Source: an uncultured Lachnospiraceae bacterium (GTDB lineage Bacteria; Bacillota; Clostridia; Lachnospirales; Lachnospiraceae). Taken from it: 64,000 nucleotides of DNA. The DNA lies in assembly GCA_934293375.1 (NCBI GenBank), contig CAKQYS010000005.1, forward strand, positions 1 to 64,000, written 5' to 3'. The number at the start of each line of letters is the position of its first letter. The stretch's first letter is position 1. Below the pieces are notes generated by a model that did not search any database, was not told the origin of the DNA, and saw only the letters and a list, made by a program, of their open reading frames with translations. The position numbers were made by a program, and so were the translations under genes. Below are positions 15,407 to 23,663 of this stretch, piece after piece.

Positions 15407-16225
15407 TTACTGTATATGTTTATGCGTAAACAAATGATTCTGGCAGTATTCGTAGTTACCGTTACATTTTGAACAATACCGAAACTGCAGCTCAGGATTG
15501 CTTTCTGAAGTCTGTCCGCATACCGCACATTTGTGAATTGCCTGGTCTCTTGCAACCTTGATCTGCTCCTTGTATCTGCGCTTACGCTTGATCTCGGCAG
15601 GACTTACCTTTCTATAATTGCGGGTGGCAAAAAACAGCGCAAGGAAATTGAGCAGACAGCAAATGATCAGTACTCTGCCTGTCCATCTACTTACATACAT
15701 AATATAAAGCAAATATATCACATCTAAATACGCCATATACTTGATCTTAACCGGAATAATAAACATCAGTAAAACTTCCATATTCGGATATTCCACTGCA
15801 AATGCTAGGAAAATAGATAGGCACAGATAATAGGTGCTGACACCATAAATGCCTATTTGAACACCCATGAGCAGATTCACCACATATAACAAAATCACGC
15901 CGACCGTTGAAAATAACAATCCGGAAAAGATATATACATTATACCGGAATGCTCCCCATGTGCGCTCTAACGCTGTACCAATCGAATAATAAAAATATAA
16001 CATGATGATCGTAAAAATATCCAATGAATCAGGCGGCGTGATCACCCATGTCACAATTCTCCATACCTGTCCATGCAGAATTGCCTCCGGATTCAATGTA
16101 AACAATTCCAAAACGCCCATCAATTCAAATATATATCCTACAATATATCCTATGATCAGATACATTGACAGATTATGAATTGCATATCTTCCAAACTTTC
16201 TCTCAAGCTTATTTAAAAATTTCAT
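15407..16225 (-). CDS. Rhomboid-like membrane protein lacking the catalytic dyad, with C-terminal zinc ribbon
   Basis: 272 residues, start at the second ATG because AAGGA is then 8 nt upstream. About six membrane segments lie between residues 15 and 215. The rhomboid family patterns GQVWRIVTWVITPP and IGTALERTWGAFRYNVYIFSG are present, the latter holding the E-x-x-x-G loop. The expected GxSG serine motif reads GVST and no HxxG His motif is found in the later helix, so proteolysis is unlikely. After the last helix comes a basic linker and two Cys pairs (CAVCG, YCSKC) forming a zinc ribbon, then CQNHLFTHKHIQ, possibly more metal ligands. It probably binds a membrane client instead of cutting it. 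Confidence 0.8.
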   Translation of the reverse strand: MKFLNKLERKFGRYAIHNLSMYLIIGYIVGYIFELMGVLELFTLNPEAILHGQVWRIVTWVITPPDSLDIFTIIMLYFYYSIGTALERTWGAFRYNVYIFSGLLFSTVGVILLYVVNLLMGVQIGIYGVSTYYLCLSIFLAFAVEYPNMEVLLMFIIPVKIKYMAYLDVIYLLYIMYVSRWTGRVLIICCLLNFLALFFATRNYRKVSPAEIKRKRRYKEQIKVARDQAIHKCAVCGQTSESNPELQFRYCSKCNGNYEYCQNHLFTHKHIQ

Positions 16226-16330
16226 GCTTACCATCCTTCTTGTCCATATGTGCTACTACAATAGTATACCCGTTTCTAGCAAAAAATGCCATTTGGTAAG
16301 TATTATATATGATTCTTGTTATTCGGTCAA

Positions 16331-16353
16331 GGACACAGCCATTGGCTGTGTCC
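16331..16353 (-). terminator. Stem-loop after the LysM gene
   Basis: A 10-bp perfect stem (GGACACAGCC / GGCTGTGTCC) with a 3-base loop lies directly after the LysM stop. The minus-strand side lacks a good T run (CTTGACCG follows), so it may be a weak terminator or an mRNA 3'-end stabiliser instead. Confidence 0.5.
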
Positions 16354-16361
16354 TGAAATTT

Positions 16362-16787
16362 TTATGATTCCTCTCTCTGTTCATCTCTTGGCATGATCAC
16401 AGGATCCTGTGGTGCAAGTGGCATTCTGATCACCATGCCCGGCTGCAAAGGCAGATTTGCAAGATCTTCATTCCATCCGGCAAGTGTCATGTAATCTGTA
16501 TCAAATTCCTTTAATACATCCATCAGGGTATCTCCCGCTTCTACGGTATAAGTCTTCTCCTTCGGCGGCAACGGCACAACCGGAATCGGCTTTTCCATCG
16601 GTGAGGTCGGCACACAGATCTCATCTCCGATCTGCAGATTATATACATTGATATACGGATTTGCCTTCATAATATCTGCAAGTCTGACATCATATTTTTT
16701 AGAGATCCGGTACAGGGTATCGCCGCTTGCAACGATATGTACCAGTCCTCTGCATTTTTTTCGTTCCATATCTGTCATCATATCCAT
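16362..16787 (-). CDS. Protein with two LysM domains
   Basis: 141 residues. LysM 1 (about 15-60) reads HIVASGDTLYRISKKYDV...QIGDEICVP and LysM 2 (about 78-125) reads YTVEAGDTLMDVLKEFDT...QPGMVIRMP, joined by a Pro-rich linker (MEKPIPVVPLPPKEK). No signal peptide is visible, as in several spore-coat or cortex LysM proteins that are deposited from the mother cell; location next to sporulation genes fits this, but a cytosolic or leaderless-export role cannot be excluded. Peptidoglycan or chitin-like glycan binding is the family function. An AGAGG site is 9 nt before the ATG. Confidence 0.88.
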   Translation of the reverse strand: MDMMTDMERKKCRGLVHIVASGDTLYRISKKYDVRLADIMKANPYINVYNLQIGDEICVPTSPMEKPIPVVPLPPKEKTYTVEAGDTLMDVLKEFDTDYMTLAGWNEDLANLPLQPGMVIRMPLAPQDPVIMPRDEQREES

Positions 16788-16899
16788 CCTAAAAAACCTC
16801 TTTTTGCTATGATATACAAAATCACGGAAAAAGTTCCGTTTTTATAGATTATTCATAATTTTTTTAGAGAAAATATCACATTTCCCACACTTTCCACGA

Positions 16900-16928
16900 T
16901 TGTTTTTTTCGACATTATCCTCTATAAT
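16900..16928 (+). promoter_or_regulatory. Sigma-A-type promoter of the activase-fusion gene
   Basis: -35 TTGTTT (16900-16905), 17-bp spacer, -10 TATAAT (16923-16928). It gives a leader of roughly 80 nt to the ATG at 17017. Confidence 0.75.
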
Positions 16929-16975
16929 AACTGGGTATGCATTTTAATAGGAAGATTATCCCTTACAGAACGAAT

Positions 16976-17016
16976 AAGGAGGACAGCTGCAAGATTTGTC
17001 TGCAGCGAGATGAATT
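16976..17016 (+). promoter_or_regulatory. Ribosome site separated from its start by a small hairpin
   Basis: A perfect AAGGAGG (16976-16982) lies 34 nt before the ATG, too far for normal use. Between them GCTGCA (16986-16991) and TGCAGC (17001-17006) form a 6-bp stem; folding it brings the spacing to about 13 nt. A weak GAGATG closer to the ATG is the alternative ribosome site. Confidence 0.4.
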
Positions 17017-20000
17017 ATGTATAAACTAGGAATTGATGTAGGTTCCACTACAGTAAAAGTCGCGGTATTAGATGATACGAATCAGATTCTGTTTTCTGAA
17101 TACGAAAGACATTATGCAAATATCAAAGAAACGATTGCCAAGCTCGTAGATCATGCGCATGAACAGGTTGGTGATATCACGGTATCCCCTTCGATTACCG
17201 GTTCCGGCGGACTCACGATTGGCAATGTACTGGGTATTCCTTTTACACAGGAGGTTGTCTGTGTATCAAATGCCCTGCTTGACTATGCTCCACAGACAGA
17301 TGTAGCTATCGAGCTTGGTGGTGAGGATGCCAAGATTATATACTTTACCAATGGAATTGATCAGCGTATGAATGGTGTCTGTGCAGGTGGTACAGGCTCT
17401 TTTATCGACCAGATGGCATCTCTTTTACAGACGGATGCTGCCGGCTTGAATGAATATGCCAAAAACTACGACACGATCTACCCGATTGCTGCACGGTGCG
17501 GTGTATTTGCCAAGACAGATATTCAGCCATTGATCAATGAAGGTGCTACCAAAGAGAACCTGTCAGCTTCCATTTTTCAGGCAGTTGTCAACCAGACCAT
17601 CTCCGGTCTTGCCTGCGGCAAGCCGATCCGTGGTAATGTTGCATTTCTTGGCGGTCCGCTTCACTTTTTATCAGAGCTTCGGAATGCATTTATCCGTACC
17701 CTGCACCTGACCGACGAGCATATCATTGCTCCGGATCACTCTCATTTGTTTGCTGCAGTCGGTGCTGCCCTGAATGCCAAGGAGGAGGTTTCCATTTCTC
17801 TGTCTGACCTGCTATTCAAACTGCACGGTGATATTGAAATGGCAATTGAAGTAGAACGTATGCAGCCATTATTTGCTTCACCTGCTGAATACGAGGAATT
17901 CACGGCAAGCCATAACCGGTTCGCAGTGAAGCGTGGTGATCTTTCTACATATGAGGGCAATTGCTTTCTGGGTATTGATGCCGGTTCTACAACCACCAAG
18001 GTTGCATTGGTCGGTGAAAACGGTGAATTATTATATGATTTCTACAGCAGCAACAACGGCAGTCCCCTGCTTACCAGTCTGCGCGCCATGAAAGAAATCT
18101 ACAGTATTCTGCCTGACAGTGCTGCGATCGTAGGCTCCTGCTCTACAGGCTATGGAGAAGCACTGATCAAGTCTGCCCTGATGTTAGACCACGGCGAGGT
18201 CGAAACGATCGCCCACTATACGGCTGCGGCATTTTTTGAACCTGATGTGGACTGTATTCTCGATATCGGCGGTCAGGATATGAAATGTATCAAGATCAAA
18301 AACGGTGTTGTAGACAATGTCATGTTAAATGAGGCATGCTCATCCGGATGCGGCTCCTTTATCGAGACATTTGCCAAATCCTTAAACTACAGTATTGAAG
18401 ACTTTGCGAGCATTGCGCTGTTTGCAGAAAATCCTATCGATCTTGGATCCCGATGCACGGTATTTATGAACTCAAAGGTAAAGCAGGCACAGAAGGAGGG
18501 AGCTTCCGTTGCTGATATCTCAGCCGGTCTTGCCTATTCCGTTATCAAAAATGCCCTGCTCAAGGTTATCAAGCTGACTGATCCAAAGGATCTGGGCAAT
18601 AAAGTTGTGGTACAGGGTGGTACTTTCTATAACGATGCGGTTCTTAGAAGCTTCGAGCTGATCTCCGGCAGAGAGGCTGTGCGCCCGGATATCGCCGGCA
18701 TCATGGGGGCATTTGGTGCAGCCCTGATCGCAAGAGACCGTTATGATGCCAATGTAGAGACAACCATGCTCTCCATAGACCAGATCAACAATCTGAAATT
18801 TGACACCTCCATGGCCCGTTGTAAAGGCTGTACGAACAACTGTCTGCTGACGATCAACCGCTTCACAGGCGGCAGACAGTTCATTTCAGGAAACCGTTGT
18901 GAACGTGGTATTGGTCAGAAAAAGAATAAAGATAATGTTCCGAATCTGTTTGCTTATAAATTTAACAAGCTGTTTGGATACGAATCTCTGGCACCTGAGA
19001 TGGCATACAGAGGTACGATCGGCATTCCGCGTGTCCTGAACATGTATGAGAATTATCCATTCTGGCATACATTCTTTACACATTTAGGTTTTCGCGTGAT
19101 TCTGTCTCCGGCATCTTCAAAACAGATCTATGAACTGGGTATAGAATCTATCCCAAGCGAGTCAGAATGCTACCCTGCTAAAATGACACATGGTCATGTC
19201 ATGTGGCTCATCAAGCAGGGAATCAAGAACATTTTCTATCCTTGCGTATTCTATGAACAGGAAGAAATTGAGGGCACCACAAACCATTATAACTGCCCGA
19301 TCGTAACTTCTTACCCTGAGAATATCAAGAATAACATGGAAGAGATCGAGGCTGATGATATTACCTATATCCGTCCATTTCTGGCACTTGACAACATAGA
19401 AGCGTTAAAATCAAGATTGTTCCGCGAGCTTTCACATTACTATGAGATTTCCCAGAAAGAAATCAACGAGGCTGTGGACGCTGCTTATGCAGAGAATCAG
19501 GCAGTCAAGGATGATATTCACAAAAAGGGTGAAGAGACCGTTGCATGGCTTAACGAGCATGACAGACTTGGCATCGTCCTGGCAGGACGGCCTTACCATA
19601 CAGACCCTGAGATCAACCATGGTCTTCCGGAACTGATCAACTCTTACGGAATTGCTGTGCTGACGGAGGATTCTGTCTCACACCTCGCACCGCCGGAGCG
19701 TCCTCTGCTGGTATCAGACCAGTGGATGTATCATTCCAGACTGTATGCAGCCGCCAATTATGTCAAGACACAGCCGAATCTGGAATTGATCCAGTTAAAT
19801 TCTTTCGGATGTGGACTGGATGCGGTAACCACCGATCAGGTCAATGATATTTTAACAAAATCCGGCAAGATCTACACGGTATTAAAGATTGATGAGGTCA
19901 GCAACCTTGGAGCCGCACGAATCCGTATCCGCTCCCTGATCAGTGCAGTCAATGTCAGACGCAAGCAGGGCTTTACACCAAAGCCGGTATCTGCAGCTTA

Positions 20001-21243
20001 CAATCGTGTGATGTTCACTGAAGAAATGCGGGATACTTATACCATTTTGGCACCACAAATGTCTCCAATCCATTTTGATATTTTAGATGCCGCTTTAAAC
20101 AGCATTCCCGGATACCGTTTTGAGATATTGCCTGATGCCACGAAATCCACGGTCGATATCGGTCTGAAATATGTCAATAATGATGCATGCTACCCTTCGG
20201 TAATCGTTGTCGGTCAGATGATGCAGGCACTGCTCTCCGGCAAATATGATCTCAATAAGACAGCGCTTGTAATCACCCAGACAGGTGGCGGATGCCGTGC
20301 CACAAACTACATCGGCTTCATCCGCAGAGCGCTCCGTAAGGCTGGCATGGGACAGATTCCGGTCATTTCTCTCAGTATGCAGGGCATTGAGAAGAATCCG
20401 GGCTTCAAATACAGCCCTGCCATGATCAACCGGGCTGTGCAGGCACTTGTATATGGAGACTTGTTCATGCGTGTATTATATCGGATGCGTCCGTATGAGA
20501 AGGTACCTGGATCTGCCAATGCACTCCATGAGAAATGGAAGGCAATCTGCTGTGAATCGGTAAAGAAGGGTGATTTTAAGACATTTAAGAAAAATATAGC
20601 CGGCATTGTACATGACTTCGACAATCTGCCGATCACCGATGAGAAAAAGCCACGGGTAGGTATTGTAGGTGAGATCCTTGTAAAGTTTCTTCCATCCGCC
20701 AATAACCATTTAGTCGATCTGTTAGAGGCTGAGGGTGCAGAAGCTGTCATGCCTGACCTGTTGGATTTCTTCATGTACTGCTGTTACAACAACAATTACA
20801 AATATGAGTATCTTGGAAAACCAAAGAAAACAGCAACACTAAATAATATTGCGATCACATTTATGGAACAATACCGTAAATACCTTCGCAAGTGCTTAAA
20901 AAACAGTGTACATTTTGATTGTCCTGCCCACATTGATGAGCTGGCAGAATACGCAAAACCTTATGTATCTATCGGCAACCAGACAGGTGAGGGATGGTTC
21001 CTGACCGGAGAAATGATCGAACTGATCCATTCCGGTGCAAAAAACATTGTCTGTGCACAGCCATTTGCCTGTCTGCCAAACCATGTGGTCGGCAAGGGTG
21101 TCATCAAGAAATTAAAGCAGGCATTCCCTGAGGCAAACATCGTCGCTGTCGACTATGATCCTGGTGCTTCTGAGGTAAATCAGCTCAATCGTATCAAGCT
21201 GATGCTCTCAACTGCACAGAAGAATCTGGAGCAACATACATAA
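17017..21243 (+). CDS. Giant acyl-CoA dehydratase activase / HgdB-like fusion protein
   Basis: 1408 residues. Two ASKHA-type activase domains lie in tandem: the first (about 1-255) begins GIDVGSTTVKVA and has CAGGTGSF; the second (about 318-575) begins GIDAGSTTTKVA and has NEACSSGCGSF. Then a DUF2229-type region (about 640-870) with Cys motifs RCKGCTNNC, ESECYPAK and YPCVFYEQEE, and a C-terminal HgdB/dehydratase-like region with NDACYP, GGGCRATNY and QPFACLPNH. Activases use ATP to push electrons into dehydratase Fe-S clusters; fusion proteins of this type are widespread in Clostridia and relate to double-cubane cluster proteins, but their physiological substrate is unsettled. It is monocistronic, with its own promoter and terminator and no dehydratase genes beside it. 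Confidence 0.9.
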   Translation: MYKLGIDVGSTTVKVAVLDDTNQILFSEYERHYANIKETIAKLVDHAHEQVGDITVSPSITGSGGLTIGNVLGIPFTQEVVCVSNALLDYAPQTDVAIELGGEDAKIIYFTNGIDQRMNGVCAGGTGSFIDQMASLLQTDAAGLNEYAKNYDTIYPIAARCGVFAKTDIQPLINEGATKENLSASIFQAVVNQTISGLACGKPIRGNVAFLGGPLHFLSELRNAFIRTLHLTDEHIIAPDHSHLFAAVGAALNAKEEVSISLSDLLFKLHGDIEMAIEVERMQPLFASPAEYEEFTASHNRFAVKRGDLSTYEGNCFLGIDAGSTTTKVALVGENGELLYDFYSSNNGSPLLTSLRAMKEIYSILPDSAAIVGSCSTGYGEALIKSALMLDHGEVETIAHYTAAAFFEPDVDCILDIGGQDMKCIKIKNGVVDNVMLNEACSSGCGSFIETFAKSLNYSIEDFASIALFAENPIDLGSRCTVFMNSKVKQAQKEGASVADISAGLAYSVIKNALLKVIKLTDPKDLGNKVVVQGGTFYNDAVLRSFELISGREAVRPDIAGIMGAFGAALIARDRYDANVETTMLSIDQINNLKFDTSMARCKGCTNNCLLTINRFTGGRQFISGNRCERGIGQKKNKDNVPNLFAYKFNKLFGYESLAPEMAYRGTIGIPRVLNMYENYPFWHTFFTHLGFRVILSPASSKQIYELGIESIPSESECYPAKMTHGHVMWLIKQGIKNIFYPCVFYEQEEIEGTTNHYNCPIVTSYPENIKNNMEEIEADDITYIRPFLALDNIEALKSRLFRELSHYYEISQKEINEAVDAAYAENQAVKDDIHKKGEETVAWLNEHDRLGIVLAGRPYHTDPEINHGLPELINSYGIAVLTEDSVSHLAPPERPLLVSDQWMYHSRLYAAANYVKTQPNLELIQLNSFGCGLDAVTTDQVNDILTKSGKIYTVLKIDEVSNLGAARIRIRSLISAVNVRRKQGFTPKPVSAAYNRVMFTEEMRDTYTILAPQMSPIHFDILDAALNSIPGYRFEILPDATKSTVDIGLKYVNNDACYPSVIVVGQMMQALLSGKYDLNKTALVITQTGGGCRATNYIGFIRRALRKAGMGQIPVISLSMQGIEKNPGFKYSPAMINRAVQALVYGDLFMRVLYRMRPYEKVPGSANALHEKWKAICCESVKKGDFKTFKKNIAGIVHDFDNLPITDEKKPRVGIVGEILVKFLPSANNHLVDLLEAEGAEAVMPDLLDFFMYCCYNNNYKYEYLGKPKKTATLNNIAITFMEQYRKYLRKCLKNSVHFDCPAHIDELAEYAKPYVSIGNQTGEGWFLTGEMIELIHSGAKNIVCAQPFACLPNHVVGKGVIKKLKQAFPEANIVAVDYDPGASEVNQLNRIKLMLSTAQKNLEQHT

Positions 21244-21246
21244 AAC

Positions 21247-21298
21247 AAACATAAACAGCCGCGCAGCAATTATTTGCTGACACGGCTGTTTGTGTTTA
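21247..21298. terminator. Long bidirectional terminator
   Basis: Outer arms AAACATAAACAGCCG and CGGCTGTTTGTGTTTA, with an inner stem CAGCAA/TTGCTG, lie just after the activase-fusion stop and before the convergent repeat-protein gene. Confidence 0.8.
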
Positions 21299-21335
21299 TG
21301 CAGACATCTGATCAAGATGTCCGGTACTATATGCT

Positions 21336-22007
21336 TTAGAAGTAATCATCATAGTCGTCAAAGAACCCATTCTCATAATCTGCTACCAGATTCTGGTTAT
21401 TCTGACGCTTTGGCTTCTGCTTCGGTCTCGTACTCTCAGTCTTCTTCTTTTGTTCCTTCTTCTTCATGGTTTTCTGCTCGCGCTCTAACCGCTTGATCGT
21501 CTCGAACTTGTCCGGCTGATGCTCCTTCGGCTTCTCCGGCTTCGGCTTCGAAGATCTTGTCGGCGGTCTTCTGTCATCATCACCCTGATCCTTCGCATAG
21601 TAGTTGTTGCTGTAGCCTTTTGTCTGACGGTTCTGATAACCTCTCCCCTCGCCGCCTCTGCGGTCTGCACCATCACGGTTATAGCTTCTGTGTTCCCCTG
21701 TCTGTCCGTCACGGTTATAACTTCTGCGCTCTCCTGTCTGTCCGTCACGGTTATAGCTTCTGCGCTCTCCCGTCTGTCCGTCACGGTTATAACTTCTGCG
21801 CTCTCCTGTCTGTCCGTCACGATTATAATTTCTACGCTCTCCTGTCTGTCCGTCACGGTTGTAACTTCTGCGCTCCCCTGTCTGTCCATCGCGATGATAG
21901 CTTCTGTGTTCCCCTGTCTGTCCATCACGATTCCCTTGAGATCCTCTTGCTGGCTTAGAATTGCTCTCCTTAAAATTACGAACAATCTTATTACCTTCTG
22001 TTGCCAC
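21336..22007 (-). CDS. Basic, disordered protein with seven RDGQTGERRSYN repeats
   Basis: 223 residues starting at GTG, supported by GAGAGGAG 7 nt upstream. Residues 27-110 are seven 12-residue repeats of consensus RDGQTGERRSYN. Next comes a Gly/Arg/Asn/Tyr section (GGEGRGYQNRQTKGYSNNYY), a basic Pro/Lys region, a charged coiled-coil-like helix (FETIKRLEREQKTMKKKEQK) and an acidic aromatic end (YENGFFDDYDDYF). No folded domain is recognised. The Arg/Gly/Tyr/Gln composition is like RNA-binding low-complexity tails such as those of DEAD-box helicases, but here the protein stands alone. An RNA- or ribosome-associated role is a guess. It is transcribed alone, convergent with the activase fusion. 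Confidence 0.7.
   Translation of the reverse strand: MATEGNKIVRNFKESNSKPARGSQGNRDGQTGEHRSYHRDGQTGERRSYNRDGQTGERRNYNRDGQTGERRSYNRDGQTGERRSYNRDGQTGERRSYNRDGQTGEHRSYNRDGADRRGGEGRGYQNRQTKGYSNNYYAKDQGDDDRRPPTRSSKPKPEKPKEHQPDKFETIKRLEREQKTMKKKEQKKKTESTRPKQKPKRQNNQNLVADYENGFFDDYDDYF
21678..21929 (-). repeat. Seven tandem 36-bp repeats inside the coding sequence
   Basis: 252 bp of head-to-tail 36-mers encoding RDGQTGERRSYN with only scattered substitutions (H for R, N for S, H for N). The near-identity at DNA level suggests recent expansion by slippage or recombination, so copy number should vary between strains. Confidence 0.9.
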
Positions 22008-22130
22008 GATTTTTCTCCTCTCGTATTCCTCTTATTAAGGTGTTTGCACCCCTTCGTCATTCTTTTTTATTTTATTATATTTGAATGGAAAGTCAAGTAT
22101 TAAAACACGATTAAATCATAATTTCCTATC

Positions 22131-22159
22131 TTGCAATATTGTGCGGTATCTTGTATAGT
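22131..22159 (+). promoter_or_regulatory. Promoter of the DUF1292 gene
   Basis: -35 TTGCAA (22131-22136), 17-bp spacer, -10 TATAGT (22154-22159); the leader to the ATG is about 55 nt. Confidence 0.7.
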
Positions 22160-22219
22160 GGATGTATCCGGCACACATAAATTCCGTACCGGAAATCATA
22201 GAAAGCAGAGGGCTTGTAA

Positions 22220-22510
22220 ATGGCAAACGAAGAACAGGAATTAGATGTAATTACACTTACTTTTGAAGATGACACCACAGAAGACTGTGCTGTGCTTGCA
22301 GTATTTGGCATTGATACACAGGATTATGTAGCACTGCTTCCAGTGCAGTATCTTGATTCCGAGGATGACGGCGAGGTATATTTATACCGTTACAGCGAAG
22401 ATGCAGCCGGAGAACCGGTTCTTGGAGATATTGAAGACGAAGAAGAATACGAAATGGTTGCCGATGCATTTGATGAGATCTTAGACGAAGAAGAATTCAA
22501 TGCAGAATAA
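22220..22510 (+). CDS. DUF1292 family protein
   Basis: 96 residues, strongly acidic. The DUF1292 pattern is clear: DVITLTFEDDTTEDCAVLAVF, then DYVALLPV, EVYLYRY and a closing acidic helix EEYEMVADAFDEILDEEEF. Related short proteins are common in Firmicutes next to Holliday-junction and cell-division genes, with no established activity. Here it is a stand-alone gene with its own promoter and terminator. GAGGG lies 7 nt before the ATG. Confidence 0.9.
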   Translation: MANEEQELDVITLTFEDDTTEDCAVLAVFGIDTQDYVALLPVQYLDSEDDGEVYLYRYSEDAAGEPVLGDIEDEEEYEMVADAFDEILDEEEFNAE

Positions 22511-22515
22511 GACCG

Positions 22516-22545
22516 AAATGAGCTGCCTTGGCAGCTCATTTTTAA
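22516..22545 (+). terminator. Terminator of the DUF1292 gene
   Basis: AAATGAGCTGCC / GGCAGCTCATTT, a 12-bp stem with a 2-base nominal loop (TT), followed by TTAATTT. It also lies at the end of the convergent DHHW gene. Confidence 0.85.
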
Positions 22546-23651
22546 TTTAACCAGAGGAAATTCACATCTGTAGATAAGAAATCCACATTATGGATCATGA
22601 TTACGCGGTCTATTTTGTTTTCCTCCATAAATGTATGAATATCCTGGTGAAAATACCGCAGATCCACTACATACAAATGTGCATAAGTATCTGCAAGATA
22701 CGGCAGCAGATCATGTGCATAGGAATCTTTCACAACCAGCACCCGCTCATCACTTTTTGCGTTGCTGTCAATCGTGATATACGGATGGTTGCCGCCCAGA
22801 AACACGGTATACTTATCCTTTTTCTTTAAATTATCCATAACATAAAGGGAATCCGATGTCTCATTCTCCTGCACATATTTCACAGAGTATACGCCATCCG
22901 GTCTCTCATATAAAGTCAATGTATCCGGCTTCACCCGGATAGATGGCGCCTTGGAATACAAGGATCCATAAAATGCATCACTGACCTGATGCTCCTGATA
23001 ATCCGACAATGGATCTGCCTCTATCTGCAATGCCTCACAAAGGCTCTGATAGCCGTAGTAAGCGCCTCTTGCGGTCCAATGGTGATCCGTCCTAAAATAG
23101 ATCTCTTCCTCCTTATGTGCAGCCAGCAGCTCTGTCGGATCTGCAATCATCATACAATCAGAAAGCTGCGAAACAACCTGTCCGATCACCTTTTTCTGGG
23201 AATAGCAAGTCGTCATCGCCGGCAGCTTGTCTGCGTAGATTTCACTGGCATTCGGCGCGATCAGCATCGTAACCGGCTGTGATATACTCTGTGCAAATGT
23301 CTTGATCGCATCCAGATTCTTCTGTAACTGATCCGTTGGCTGTGTAAACTGCTGGATCATATAGCCATCCCTGCCAAAAAATACACCATTTTGCAGTTTC
23401 TGTCCCATCAGACGCATCCCGTCTACCTTTCCCTGCACAAACAGATCTTTACCCGGCAGCTGATCCGACATATATGACTCAAAGGTGCTCGTAAACTCCC
23501 CACTCATAAGAGAAGCTACCGAAAATTCCGGACGCATTGTCAGATTACGGTTCTCAAGGTCTGAGAATTCCCGATCAGGAAACACCCAGAATCCAACGCC
23601 AAAAAACAATATAAAGATAAGAAATATCATTGCACTGATACGATTTCTCAT
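22542..23651 (-). CDS. DHHW-family (AlgX/AlgJ-like) O-acetylation partner protein
   Basis: 369 residues. An N-terminal signal anchor (about 5-24) is followed by the family pattern DREFSDLENRNL and a SGNH-like extracytoplasmic domain carrying YFRTDHHWTARGAYYGY, the diagnostic DHHW motif, at about 193-209, and a later VVKDSYAHDLLPYL block with the expected Ser. Such proteins accept acyl groups passed across the membrane by an MBOAT protein and place them on a surface polysaccharide. The MBOAT gene is immediately upstream with a 12-nt gap, so the two form one acylation module. Confidence 0.9.
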   Translation of the reverse strand: MRNRISAMIFLIFILFFGVGFWVFPDREFSDLENRNLTMRPEFSVASLMSGEFTSTFESYMSDQLPGKDLFVQGKVDGMRLMGQKLQNGVFFGRDGYMIQQFTQPTDQLQKNLDAIKTFAQSISQPVTMLIAPNASEIYADKLPAMTTCYSQKKVIGQVVSQLSDCMMIADPTELLAAHKEEEIYFRTDHHWTARGAYYGYQSLCEALQIEADPLSDYQEHQVSDAFYGSLYSKAPSIRVKPDTLTLYERPDGVYSVKYVQENETSDSLYVMDNLKKKDKYTVFLGGNHPYITIDSNAKSDERVLVVKDSYAHDLLPYLADTYAHLYVVDLRYFHQDIHTFMEENKIDRVIMIHNVDFLSTDVNFLWLN

Positions 23652-23663
23652 ATATTTTCCCTC

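Noticed and set aside
15407..16225. Active rhomboid protease
   Set aside because: The Ser motif is GVST, not GxSG, and no catalytic His motif follows.
16822..16846. Plus-strand terminator-like hairpin ACGGAA-AAAG-TTCCGT with T run
   Set aside because: The stem is only 6 bp and no plus-strand gene lies before it; it may belong to the LysM leader but cannot be assigned.
21678..21929. Regular 36-bp repeats resembling a CRISPR array in period
   Set aside because: The repeats abut with no spacers, stay in one open frame and encode a 12-residue protein repeat; no cas genes are near.
21519..22103. Long plus-strand reading frame (194 codons) antisense to the repeat protein
   Set aside because: It exists because the 36-bp repeat has no stop in that frame; it lacks a ribosome site, and the minus-strand frame has a GTG with good spacing and a terminator.
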